Assembly: GCA_029287335.1 (NCBI GenBank)
Contig: JARFRI010000166.1
Location: forward strand, 1 to 16,120
Reading direction: 5' to 3'
Source of the DNA: Phycisphaera sp.
GTDB taxonomy: Bacteria; Planctomycetota; Phycisphaerae; Phycisphaerales; Phycisphaeraceae
Length of the DNA stretch: 16,120 bases
This document shows, piece after piece, positions 1 through 8,018 of the stretch. Within the stretch, counting starts at the first letter, position 1, and every line of letters begins with the position of its first letter. The notes under the pieces were generated by a model that saw only the letters and a list, made by a program, of their open reading frames with translations, did not search any database and was not told where the DNA came from. Both the position numbers and the translations under genes were made by a program.

Positions 1-1467
<1,467 letters not shown>

Positions 1468-1469
<2 letters not shown>

Positions 1470-1625
1470 TTGGATTGAACGCCAAGTGGCCAAGACGCCT
1501 AGAAAACTAAAGCCAATCCAATCGGTCTAAAGACGTCTCCAAAGCATGCGTTTGTCAGTATTGCCGTTTGCTTCAATGATTTTAATTGCCTTCCTTGGCG
1601 TCTTGGCCACTTGGCGTCTTGGCGT
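1468..1625. repeat. Intergenic inverted-repeat element between the acetyltransferase gene and mfd
   Basis: Bases 1479-1499 (beginning ACGCCAAGTGGCCAAG) are exactly reverse-complementary to 1597-1617, a 21-bp perfect inverted repeat with a 97-nt spacer. The left end also holds a nested 10-bp inverted pair, GATTGGATTG at 1468-1477 and CAATCCAATC at 1514-1523. The right end holds a 14-nt direct repeat, CTTGGCGTCTTGGC at 1594-1607 and 1610-1623. No plausible coding frame fits here. The pattern looks like a dispersed REP/MITE-like intergenic repeat; only one copy is visible, so that is inference. It could also act as a terminator for the upstream pair. Confidence 0.75.
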
Positions 1626-1648
1626 TAAAAAATCGAACCGAATACACT
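1619..1648 (+). promoter_or_regulatory. Candidate mfd promoter (TTGGCG - 18 nt - TACACT)
   Basis: A -35-like TTGGCG (1619-1624) is followed after 18 nt by a -10-like TACACT (1643-1648); each matches the sigma-70 consensus at four of six positions. The -10 ends ten bases before the mfd ATG, so the mRNA would have a leader of only a few bases, which fits the absence of a Shine-Dalgarno sequence. The -35 lies inside the last repeat unit of the inverted-repeat element. This was judged by eye only. Confidence 0.35.
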
Positions 1649-1658
1649 GTTACACAAC

Positions 1659-4600
1659 ATGTCCAAGCCCCACGCATGGCTCGATCAAATCATCGAGTCG
1701 GCGCACGCCCGTGCGCTGGCGCAGGTCGCCCTGCGCCCCACCGGCGGCGTGGCGGACGGCTCACGCGGCTCCAGTTCCGCCATCATGGCCGGCACCCTCG
1801 CGATCCATTGCCAACGCCCGATCCTCATGGTCGTCGCCCACCTCGATGAAGCCGACGATGCGGTCGATGACCTGGCGTTGTTTGTCGATTCGGGATACGA
1901 CATCAAGCCGGTGCGCTTCGGGGCCTTGGAAGTCATGCCCGGCGAATCGGGGATGAACCTGGAACTCTTGGCCGAGCGCTTAGGCGTCGTCGAATCATTA
2001 AGCCGCTCGCGGCTTAGCAATGGCGTGATCGTCGCGCCGATCCAGGCGCTGATGCAGGCGGTGCCCAAGCCCGACACGATTTCGCAGTTCAGCCTGACGC
2101 TGCATGCTCAACAGGAGTTCGCGCCCGGGGCGCTGCTGGATTGGCTGGACCGCGCCGGCTACAGCCGACAGGACGCGATCGATCAGCCCGGCGACTTCGC
2201 GCTGCGCGGCGGGATCCTCGACCTCTACCCGCCCGCCGGCTCGGTCATCACCGACCAAGGCCACCCCGGCCCCATCGGCCCGATCCGGCTGGACTACTTC
2301 GGCGACGAGATCGAAACGCTCTGCCGAATCGATAGCGACATGATGGGCTCAGGGCCGCGCTTGCAAGCCGTCTCGCTCATCGGCGCATCCAGCGCCGCGA
2401 TGCAGGCCAATCGCGACACCGCCTGCCTCATCGACCTGCTGCCCGACAACACCCTGCCCGTCCTGCACGAAGCGATGGAACTCAGTGAACAGGCTCGCGG
2501 CTACTACGAGCGCCTCACCGACCCCGTGGGCATCTATTCACCTAAGACGATCTTTAAGAAACTGCTGGATCGGCCGCACCTGGAGATCAACCAGTACTCC
2601 ACCGCCACCGGAACCACGCGGGAACACAGTGTCGCACTGCCGCTGACGCCGCTGCCGAGCTTTGATACGGACGCGAAAGGCGCGATCGCTGAGTTGGCGA
2701 TCGCCAGTCAAGAACAGCAGGTCGTAGTGGTCTGCCGACAGGACGCCGAGGCGCAGCGTCTTGGCGAGTTGCTCGATGAGTTTGAGCCCGACAGCGCCAA
2801 ACACATCAGCATTGAAATCGGCGGGTTGCACCGAGGGTTTATCTGGACAAACGAAGAACAAACTGAAACATGTATCGTTCCGCACCACGAGTTGTTCCAC
2901 CGCTTCGATGCGGGACGACGCGTCCGTAAGATCAGCACGCCGAGCAATGACGCGGGCAAGGCGGTGTCCGATGCGTTCCTGGATCTCGAGGTCGGCGACT
3001 ACGTCGTCCACGTCGATCACGGCATCGCGGTATTCGCAGGCCTGCGTACCATGCGGCGCGAAGGGCGCAGCGAGGAATACCTCACCCTCGAGTTCGATGA
3101 CAACGCGAAGCTGCACGTCCCGGCGACACAGATCGACTTGATCCAGAAATACGTCGGCGGCTTTAGTGGCCGACCACCGCTGTCCAAACTCGGCGGCAAA
3201 CGTTGGCAGAAGCAGAAAGACTCGGTCGCCGAGGCGGTGAAGGATTTGGCCGCGGAGTTGTTGCGGGTTCAGGCGGCCAGGCAGACCCAGCCGGGCATCC
3301 GATTCCCTGCGGATACCGCTTGGCAGAAGGAGTTTGAAGCCGAGTTTCCGTTTGACGAGACGGAGGATCAGATCAGCGCGATCGCGGCGGTGAAACGAGA
3401 CATGAGCGAGGATCGGCCGATGGATCGGCTGATCTGCGGCGACGTGGGCTTTGGCAAAACCGAGGTCGCCATTCGCGCCGCGTTCAAGGCCGCGGAGTTT
3501 GGCAAGCAGGTCGCGGTACTGGTGCCGACGACCGTGCTAGCCGAGCAACACGAACGCAGCTTCCACGCGAGGATGGCGGAGTACCCGTTCACGGTCGCGT
3601 CGATGTCGCGCTTTAAGACCGGAAAACAACAGAAAGAAACGCTTGAGAAAGTCGCCCGCGGCCAAGTCGATATCCTCATCGGCACCCACCGCATCCTCAG
3701 CCAGGATGTAAAGTTCGCTGACCTCGGCCTAGTCATCATTGACGAAGAGCAGCGCTTCGGTGTCGAGCACAAGAACAAGCTACTGAGCTTCCGTCTAACG
3801 GCCGATGTGCTCACGCTCAGCGCGACGCCGATCCCGCGCACGCTGCACATGTCGATGATCGGCCTGCGCGATATCTCCTCGCTCACCACCGCACCGGTTG
3901 ACCGACGCGCGATCGTGACCGAGGTCATCCCCTACAGCAAAGATCGTATCAAACAGGCGATGATCCGCGAACTGAATCGCGACGGCCAGGTCTACTTCGT
4001 CCACAACCGCGTCCACAACATCGACGCGGTCGCCAACGAGATCCGTACGCTTGTGCCTGACGCCAAAGTGATCGTCGGCCACGGCCAGATGTCACCACGC
4101 GAACTTGAAAAAGTCATGCTCGCCTTCATCAAACGCAAGGCAGACATCCTCGTCAGTACCACGATCATCGAGTCGGGCATCGATATCCCCACCGCCAATA
4201 CGATGCTGATCAACCAGGCCAATCACTTTGGTTTGTCGGAGTTGCACCAGCTCCGCGGCCGGGTCGGGCGTTGGAAGCATCGGGCGTATTGCTACCTGCT
4301 TTTGCCAGAAGACAAGACGGTCACCGAAGTCGCGGCCAAACGACTCAAAGCGATCGAGAGCTACACGATGCTGGGCGCTGGGTTTAAGATCGCGATGCGA
4401 GACCTGGAACTGCGCGGGGCGGGCAACCTGCTGGGGGCCGAGCAGTCCGGGCACATCGCGGCGGTGGGTTACGAGATGTATTGCCTGCTGCTGGAGCACG
4501 CGACCAAGCGATTGAACAACCAGCCGATCATTGAAGTGAGCAAGACGCACCTGGAGCTGCCGGTCAGCGGCGCGCTACCCAAGCGGTATATCAAGTCGGA

Positions 4601-5003
4601 CAAGCACCGCATGGAGGCGTATCGACGGCTGACGCGCGTCGAGACATTGCCAGACCTGGACGCGGTGACCCAAGACATGACCGACGCATACGGCAAGCCG
4701 CCAGAAGTGGCCCAGCGTTTTGTTGATCTCGCAGAACTCCGTATCGCATCGGCACAACTCGGGATTGATCGGCTGCAACTGGAGGGACCGGACCTGATTT
4801 TTACGATTGGCTCGTTAAAGGACGCGGCGAAGAAGCTGGAGCGCATCTTTGCTGGTGCCCCGGGCAGGCTCACGCTACTGGACGAAAAGACGGTGTACTG
4901 GCGGCCGCCGGCGAAATACTTGGACGAGCCGGGTACGATGTTGGCGGTGCTGCGCAAGCTGCTGGTTCGGCCGGTGCGAGAGCGGGGTACCGTCGGCGTG
5001 TAG
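1659..5003 (+). CDS. mfd: Transcription-repair coupling factor Mfd
   Basis: Mfd is a DNA translocase that removes stalled RNA polymerase from lesions and recruits UvrA for nucleotide-excision repair. The product is 1114 residues, close to the 1148 of E. coli Mfd. Domains in order: a UvrB-homology region (GGILDLYP at 184), an RNA-polymerase-interacting domain beginning VGDYVVHVDHGIAVF at 445, the superfamily-2 motor, and the C-terminal TRCF domain from about 967 (LPVSGALPKRYIKSD). In the motor, Walker A is GDVGFGKTE near 594, Walker B is DEEQ at 695-698, followed by SATPIPRTLHMS, SGIDIP near 840, and motif VI LRGRVGRW at 865-872. All motor motifs are intact. There is no Shine-Dalgarno before the ATG. 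trmL follows after 12 bases, so the two are probably one transcript. Confidence 0.97.
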   Translation: MSKPHAWLDQIIESAHARALAQVALRPTGGVADGSRGSSSAIMAGTLAIHCQRPILMVVAHLDEADDAVDDLALFVDSGYDIKPVRFGALEVMPGESGMNLELLAERLGVVESLSRSRLSNGVIVAPIQALMQAVPKPDTISQFSLTLHAQQEFAPGALLDWLDRAGYSRQDAIDQPGDFALRGGILDLYPPAGSVITDQGHPGPIGPIRLDYFGDEIETLCRIDSDMMGSGPRLQAVSLIGASSAAMQANRDTACLIDLLPDNTLPVLHEAMELSEQARGYYERLTDPVGIYSPKTIFKKLLDRPHLEINQYSTATGTTREHSVALPLTPLPSFDTDAKGAIAELAIASQEQQVVVVCRQDAEAQRLGELLDEFEPDSAKHISIEIGGLHRGFIWTNEEQTETCIVPHHELFHRFDAGRRVRKISTPSNDAGKAVSDAFLDLEVGDYVVHVDHGIAVFAGLRTMRREGRSEEYLTLEFDDNAKLHVPATQIDLIQKYVGGFSGRPPLSKLGGKRWQKQKDSVAEAVKDLAAELLRVQAARQTQPGIRFPADTAWQKEFEAEFPFDETEDQISAIAAVKRDMSEDRPMDRLICGDVGFGKTEVAIRAAFKAAEFGKQVAVLVPTTVLAEQHERSFHARMAEYPFTVASMSRFKTGKQQKETLEKVARGQVDILIGTHRILSQDVKFADLGLVIIDEEQRFGVEHKNKLLSFRLTADVLTLSATPIPRTLHMSMIGLRDISSLTTAPVDRRAIVTEVIPYSKDRIKQAMIRELNRDGQVYFVHNRVHNIDAVANEIRTLVPDAKVIVGHGQMSPRELEKVMLAFIKRKADILVSTTIIESGIDIPTANTMLINQANHFGLSELHQLRGRVGRWKHRAYCYLLLPEDKTVTEVAAKRLKAIESYTMLGAGFKIAMRDLELRGAGNLLGAEQSGHIAAVGYEMYCLLLEHATKRLNNQPIIEVSKTHLELPVSGALPKRYIKSDKHRMEAYRRLTRVETLPDLDAVTQDMTDAYGKPPEVAQRFVDLAELRIASAQLGIDRLQLEGPDLIFTIGSLKDAAKKLERIFAGAPGRLTLLDEKTVYWRPPAKYLDEPGTMLAVLRKLLVRPVRERGTVGV

Positions 5004-5009
5004 TAAAAT
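5004..5009 (+). promoter_or_regulatory. TAAAAT hexamer immediately before trmL
   Basis: TAAAAT lies directly after the mfd stop codon and ends six bases before the trmL ATG. No Shine-Dalgarno fits in the 12-base gap. The placement is that of a -10 element for a leaderless transcript, but no convincing -35 is visible upstream because the DNA there is GC-rich mfd coding sequence. It may simply be chance AT-rich spacer. Confidence 0.25.
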
Positions 5010-5015
5010 CCAGCC

Positions 5016-5525
5016 ATGATCCACATCGCCCTCTACCAGCCGATCATCCCACAGAACGTTGGCAATATTGCACGGACGTGCGTGGGCATGAATGCGCATT
5101 TGCACATCATCGGGCCAACGATCGTGGACCTGTCAGATAAGGCGGTGAAGCGGGCGGGGCTGGATTATTGGGAAGACCTGACGCTGACCGAGCACGAATC
5201 GCCCGAGGCGTTTTTTGCTTGGGCAGATGCGTCGGGCGGAAAGCTATATGCCGTGACCAAGTTTGCGACGACACGTTTCGACAAGCCCGCTTATTCAGAC
5301 AACGACATCCTGCTGTTTGGCGGAGAACGCGAGGGCCTGCCGCCGGAGGTACACGCGCGATTTACGGAAGCACAAAAAATCGCGATCCCGATCCCCGGTG
5401 CGGTGCGCAGCTACAACCTGGCTAACACCGTTGCGATCACGCTGGCGACCGCGCTGAGTCGAGCCGAGCTTTGGCCCAGCGATTGGGCGCCCAAGGATGG
5501 GTACATCGCGGAAAATACGTTTTAA
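5016..5525 (+). CDS. trmL: tRNA (cytidine/uridine(34)-2'-O)-methyltransferase TrmL
   Basis: A 169-residue SPOUT methyltransferase. The family methylates the wobble ribose of tRNA-Leu isoacceptors using S-adenosylmethionine. All three SPOUT motifs are visible: the N-terminal NVGNIARTC with R20, LFGGEREGLP at 100-109, and the knot-closing segment AVRSYNLANTVAI with S132, N134 and N137. RAGLDYWE matches RAGLDYHE of the E. coli enzyme. The length is close to the 157 residues of E. coli TrmL, with a short C-terminal extension. It lies 12 bases after mfd. Its TAA stop overlaps the stop of the convergent macrodomain gene within the four bases TTAA, so no dedicated terminator can sit between them. 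SPOUT family membership is secure; TrmL specificity is very likely. Confidence 0.92.
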   Translation: MIHIALYQPIIPQNVGNIARTCVGMNAHLHIIGPTIVDLSDKAVKRAGLDYWEDLTLTEHESPEAFFAWADASGGKLYAVTKFATTRFDKPAYSDNDILLFGGEREGLPPEVHARFTEAQKIAIPIPGAVRSYNLANTVAITLATALSRAELWPSDWAPKDGYIAENTF

Positions 5526-6226
5526 ATTCTGCCCCGACTCACCATCCACTGACCGCGTGTGTTAATCGCGTCGTGATAGTACGCCGCGTCTTGTTCGCTG
5601 AAGCAAACAAAGGTGATCTTGTTGGGGATCTCGGCTCTCAGCAGGTGGCCGTGGGCGTGACCGAAGGCGATGCGGGCGGCGCGGGGTTTGGGGAAGCGGT
5701 AGACGCCGGTGCTGATCGCGGGGATGGCCAAGTGCTCGATATTGTGTTGCACAGCCAATGCGAAGACCTGCATGTAGCACGAGGCGAGTAGCGTGTCGGC
5801 GTAGGTGTAGCCGAGCTTGGCCGAGTCATCGATGGGCGCGCCTGGCACCATCGCCGCTTGCTCTTGTTCGCTTTGATCTTCCGGGGGCCAGATGGGGCCG
5901 ACGGTATGAAAGATATGCTGAATACCTTGCTTTTCAAGGCCAAACGCCGGAGTACCCTTGGCCAGGCCCGTCGGGCAGCCGCCGAGGGTTTGGTTGTGTT
6001 TGCGTAGTTCCAGACCCGCGGCACGGTGGATCGCACCATCCACGCCCCCGCCGCCGAGCAGGGACTCATTCGCCGCGTTGACGATCGCATCAATGCCAAG
6101 CGATGGATCGAGCGACGTAATGTCGCCAACGAGGACACGGATGCGCGCAACCGAATCATTGAGTTGGTGGTCAGCGGCACTGGCCGAATCGTTTCCGGGG
6201 GTCGGATTGAACTGCGGCAACTCCAT
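5522..6226 (-). CDS. Macrodomain protein (ADP-ribose / O-acetyl-ADP-ribose binding, MacroD-like)
   Basis: A 234-residue macrodomain protein, expected to bind ADP-ribose and possibly to hydrolyse O-acetyl-ADP-ribose or mono-ADP-ribosyl esters. Visible motifs are VLVGDIT (31-37), DAIVNAANESLLGGGG (46-61), VDGAIH with D63 and H67, GGCPTGLAKGT, HTVGPIW and the late AISTGVY. D63 and H67 correspond to residues thought catalytic in MacroD enzymes. Two things are odd: a loop about 25 residues longer than usual after HTVGP, and arginine in place of the usual glycine in STGVY-G-FP. I chose the ATG at 6226 because it overlaps the upstream stop as TGATG. A TTG two codons earlier is also in frame but less likely. 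It is the last gene of the leftward cluster. Confidence 0.88.
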   Translation of the reverse strand: MELPQFNPTPGNDSASAADHQLNDSVARIRVLVGDITSLDPSLGIDAIVNAANESLLGGGGVDGAIHRAAGLELRKHNQTLGGCPTGLAKGTPAFGLEKQGIQHIFHTVGPIWPPEDQSEQEQAAMVPGAPIDDSAKLGYTYADTLLASCYMQVFALAVQHNIEHLAIPAISTGVYRFPKPRAARIAFGHAHGHLLRAEIPNKITFVCFSEQDAAYYHDAINTRGQWMVSRGRI

Positions 6227-7011
6227 CACCAAAACAGCTCGGCTTGCGGGTCACGCAAGGCGACCGGCTTATCGAGCAATTCTTTCATGATGAAGGCCTT
6301 ACGCAGGTTACTTCGGCTCAAGGTACCGATCGCCGTGGCGGTACCAGTGGCCATGGCTGGGCTGGCGATCCGGGTCACTGACGGGATGGTGTGGCCATGG
6401 CCCATGTGGACCCGCTGCATCGATTCATTGACGACGCCCTCACGCTTGCTGCCGGTTGTCGCGCGGGCTGGCTGCGGCTGGGTACGACGCTGCTGTTTTT
6501 TGTTACGGCGTTGCCGCTGGGCCTGCTCTTCGGATTGCTGCTGGGCGGCTCGGCGGCGCTGCTGCTTGACCCGCTCTTGTTGAGCGCGTTGCTGTTGAAT
6601 GGCTCGCTCACGTTCGGCTCGCTGTTGCTGGGCTAGCTGCTCGGCTTTCTGTCGTTGTTGCTGAGCTTGACGCTGGGCCTGTGCCCGAGCGCGCTGCAAC
6701 GCCTCGGCCTGATTGTCGTTTTGATCTGGCAGCCCCGCTTGCTGCCGCGCACGCTGACGTGCCAACTCGATCCGCTGGGCCATGGTCATCTGTGTGGGGT
6801 CCTGAGCCGAACTGTCCGCACGCATCTCGGACAAAGCTTCCTGTCGATCCGACATATCTGCGCGGCGCTGCGATTGCAACTTATCCCATTCCTCTAGCGA
6901 ACGGCCTTGCCGCTTCTTGCCTTCTTCATCATTGCCTGTCGCCGACGCGAGTCCTTTTACGACCCATGCAACAACGAGGATGATCGTGATAATCGTGCCG
7001 AGTCCGCCCAT
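6226..7011 (-). CDS. One-helix membrane protein with Gln/Arg-rich coiled coil (unrecognised)
   Basis: I do not recognise this 261-residue protein. A hydrophobic segment at about residues 4-24 (LGTIITIILVVAWVVKGLAS) looks like an N-terminal membrane anchor or uncleaved signal. Residues of roughly 65-190 are almost entirely Gln, Arg, Ala and Glu and should form a positively charged coiled coil. A Thr/Ala/His-containing linker follows. The last ~30 residues return to ordinary composition (LRKAFIMKELLDKPVALRDP) and look like a short folded or docking motif. From memory, similar Leu-Arg-x-Ala...Glu-Leu-Leu...Pro-x-Ala-Leu-Arg tails occur at the ends of other planctomycete hypothetical proteins. 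A strong Shine-Dalgarno precedes the ATG, overlapping the ABC gene stop. The stop shares a base with the macrodomain ATG. Topology cannot be settled by eye. Confidence 0.75.
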   Translation of the reverse strand: MGGLGTIITIILVVAWVVKGLASATGNDEEGKKRQGRSLEEWDKLQSQRRADMSDRQEALSEMRADSSAQDPTQMTMAQRIELARQRARQQAGLPDQNDNQAEALQRARAQAQRQAQQQRQKAEQLAQQQRAERERAIQQQRAQQERVKQQRRRAAQQQSEEQAQRQRRNKKQQRRTQPQPARATTGSKREGVVNESMQRVHMGHGHTIPSVTRIASPAMATGTATAIGTLSRSNLRKAFIMKELLDKPVALRDPQAELFW

Positions 7012-7018
7012 GAAGCCG

Positions 7019-7024
7019 CTCCTT
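7019..7024 (-). promoter_or_regulatory. Shine-Dalgarno AAGGAG overlapping the ABC-ATPase stop codon
   Basis: On the minus strand AAGGAG lies seven bases before the ATG at 7011, and its first two bases are part of the TAA stop of the ABC gene. It is the strongest ribosome binding site in the window. It fixes this start and suggests coupled translation of the two genes. Confidence 0.8.
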
Positions 7025-7847
7025 AATCCGTTGGTTGCGTGGCAAGCGAGTCGTCTGTCATTGTATCGCCCAAACCTGCGGAGACGACAAGCAATGGCCG
7101 ATCATCTTTCCGATCGATCTGTTCCATGTCCAGGCCGTAGACCGGGCCAAGTACATTTGGCGTCAGAACCGCGTCCCAAGGCCCCGCCGCGACGAGCTTG
7201 CCCGCGTCCATTAGCCATGCCTCATCCGCGTAGCGCGCCGCCAAGTCCAATTCGTGAAGCACGACCAGCACCGCAAGCCCATCGTCTGCGAGTTGACGCA
7301 GGCGCTGCATCATCGCGTGGCGATGCTTCAGATCCAGGTGACTGCCTGGCTCATCCAGCAACATCACCCGACCACCCGAAGCAGACTGCACTTCGGCACG
7401 AGCGAGCAAGACGCGCTGCTGCTGACCGCCGGACAACGCCATCAAGACGCGATCGGCTAAGCCCGTCAGACCGGCTTGATTGATCGCATCATCTACGCGT
7501 TGCTCTGCAACGCGCTTGGACTGTCCGTGCGCCCCCATCGCGATCACCTCTCGCACTGTGAATGCAAAACGGACCCCCGGCCGCTGCGGGACATAACTCA
7601 TTAGCCGTGAACGCTCTGCAGGACCAAGCTCAGCGACCGATTGCCCAACGGCCCCGATCGTCCCTGACCACGGACGCAGCAGCCCCAGCATCAAGCGCAT
7701 CAGTGTCGTCTTGCCCGACGCATTGGGTCCGATTAACGCGGTCACTTTCCCGGGTTCGAGATTAGCACAGACCCCATCCACCACAGGCGTTGCGTCGTAA
7801 CCAAAGCGCACCTGGTCAAGGAAAATGATGGTGTCTGGACTGGCCAT
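7023..7847 (-). CDS. ABC transporter ATP-binding protein, iron-siderophore/heme/cobalamin type (FecE/BtuD-like)
   Basis: A 274-residue ABC ATPase of the class that powers type II importers for ferric siderophores, heme or vitamin B12. All nucleotide-binding motifs are present: Walker A GPNASGKTT (40-48), Q-loop YVPQ with Q88, signature LSGGQQQR (138-145), Walker B VMLLDEP (161-167), D-loop SHLD (169-172) and H-loop H198. Gly168 replaces the usual Thr after DEP. The C-terminal stretch after about 240 is a short low-conservation tail. No permease or binding-protein gene lies on either side: the gene upstream is divergent, and the two downstream are a coiled-coil protein and a macrodomain protein. 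The substrate therefore cannot be inferred from context. No Shine-Dalgarno is visible before the ATG. Confidence 0.9.
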   Translation of the reverse strand: MASPDTIIFLDQVRFGYDATPVVDGVCANLEPGKVTALIGPNASGKTTLMRLMLGLLRPWSGTIGAVGQSVAELGPAERSRLMSYVPQRPGVRFAFTVREVIAMGAHGQSKRVAEQRVDDAINQAGLTGLADRVLMALSGGQQQRVLLARAEVQSASGGRVMLLDEPGSHLDLKHRHAMMQRLRQLADDGLAVLVVLHELDLAARYADEAWLMDAGKLVAAGPWDAVLTPNVLGPVYGLDMEQIDRKDDRPLLVVSAGLGDTMTDDSLATQPTD

Positions 7848-7854
7848 GGGGTCG

Positions 7855-7860
7855 ATCTTA
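7855..7860 (-). promoter_or_regulatory. TAAGAT hexamer, candidate -10 for a leaderless ABC-ATPase mRNA
   Basis: On the minus strand TAAGAT ends seven bases before the ATG at 7847, so transcription would start at or next to the start codon. A weak -35-like TTTGCC lies 16 bases further upstream. There is no Shine-Dalgarno. The spacing is right for a leaderless gene, but the hexamer match is only four of six. Confidence 0.3.
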
Positions 7861-7885
7861 TCGGATTGTTAAGTGGGGCAAAGCT

Positions 7886-7916
7886 GCGGGGTTCGTCAGC
7901 CTCGAACAACCCCTGC
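7886..7916. other. Bulged hairpin in the divergent intergenic region 7848-8018
   Basis: GCGGG-GTTCG (7886-7895) can pair with CGAAC-aa-CCC-t-GC (7903-7916) around a seven-base loop, leaving small bulges. It sits between the divergent ABC-ATPase and coiled-coil genes. It could be an operator-like dyad or a leader structure, or chance. Nothing else recognisable lies in this 171-bp gap apart from the candidate promoter and ribosome binding site listed separately. Confidence 0.35.
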
Positions 7917-8009
7917 GACGTGTCGGCAAAGAAAAGCGATTTTAACGGTTATGCCACTCAGGTCGCCCCCTGATCCCGCCGATCTTTGCGATATCCAACA
8001 ACCCTGGAT

Positions 8010-8015
8010 AGGTGG
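8010..8015 (+). promoter_or_regulatory. Shine-Dalgarno AGGTGG that fixes the start at 8019
   Basis: AGGTGG sits three bases (core AGG six bases) before the ATG at 8019. It decides between that ATG and the in-frame TTG at 7986, which has no such site and would add eleven residues of ordinary, non-conserved sequence. Confidence 0.6.
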
Positions 8016-8018
8016 CTT

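Noticed and set aside
1546..1956. Plus-strand 136-codon frame starting in the intergenic repeat
   Set aside because: Beyond 1659 it overlaps mfd in another frame and is Arg/Pro/Ser-rich with no motif; Mfd is unmistakable in its own frame.
6224..6232. TTG start two codons upstream for the macrodomain gene
   Set aside because: The ATG at 6226 overlaps the upstream stop as TGATG, a common coupled-start arrangement; the TTG adds only two residues.
6391..6636. Plus-strand frame reading like a Leu-rich multi-pass membrane protein
   Set aside because: It is antisense to the Gln/Arg-rich coiled-coil gene. Reversed CAG/CGC-rich codons give runs of Leu, Ala and Arg, so the hydrophobicity is an artefact.
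7986..8018. TTG start eleven codons upstream for the coiled-coil gene
   Set aside because: The ATG at 8019 has AGGTGG in position; the TTG has no SD and would place the RBS inside the gene.
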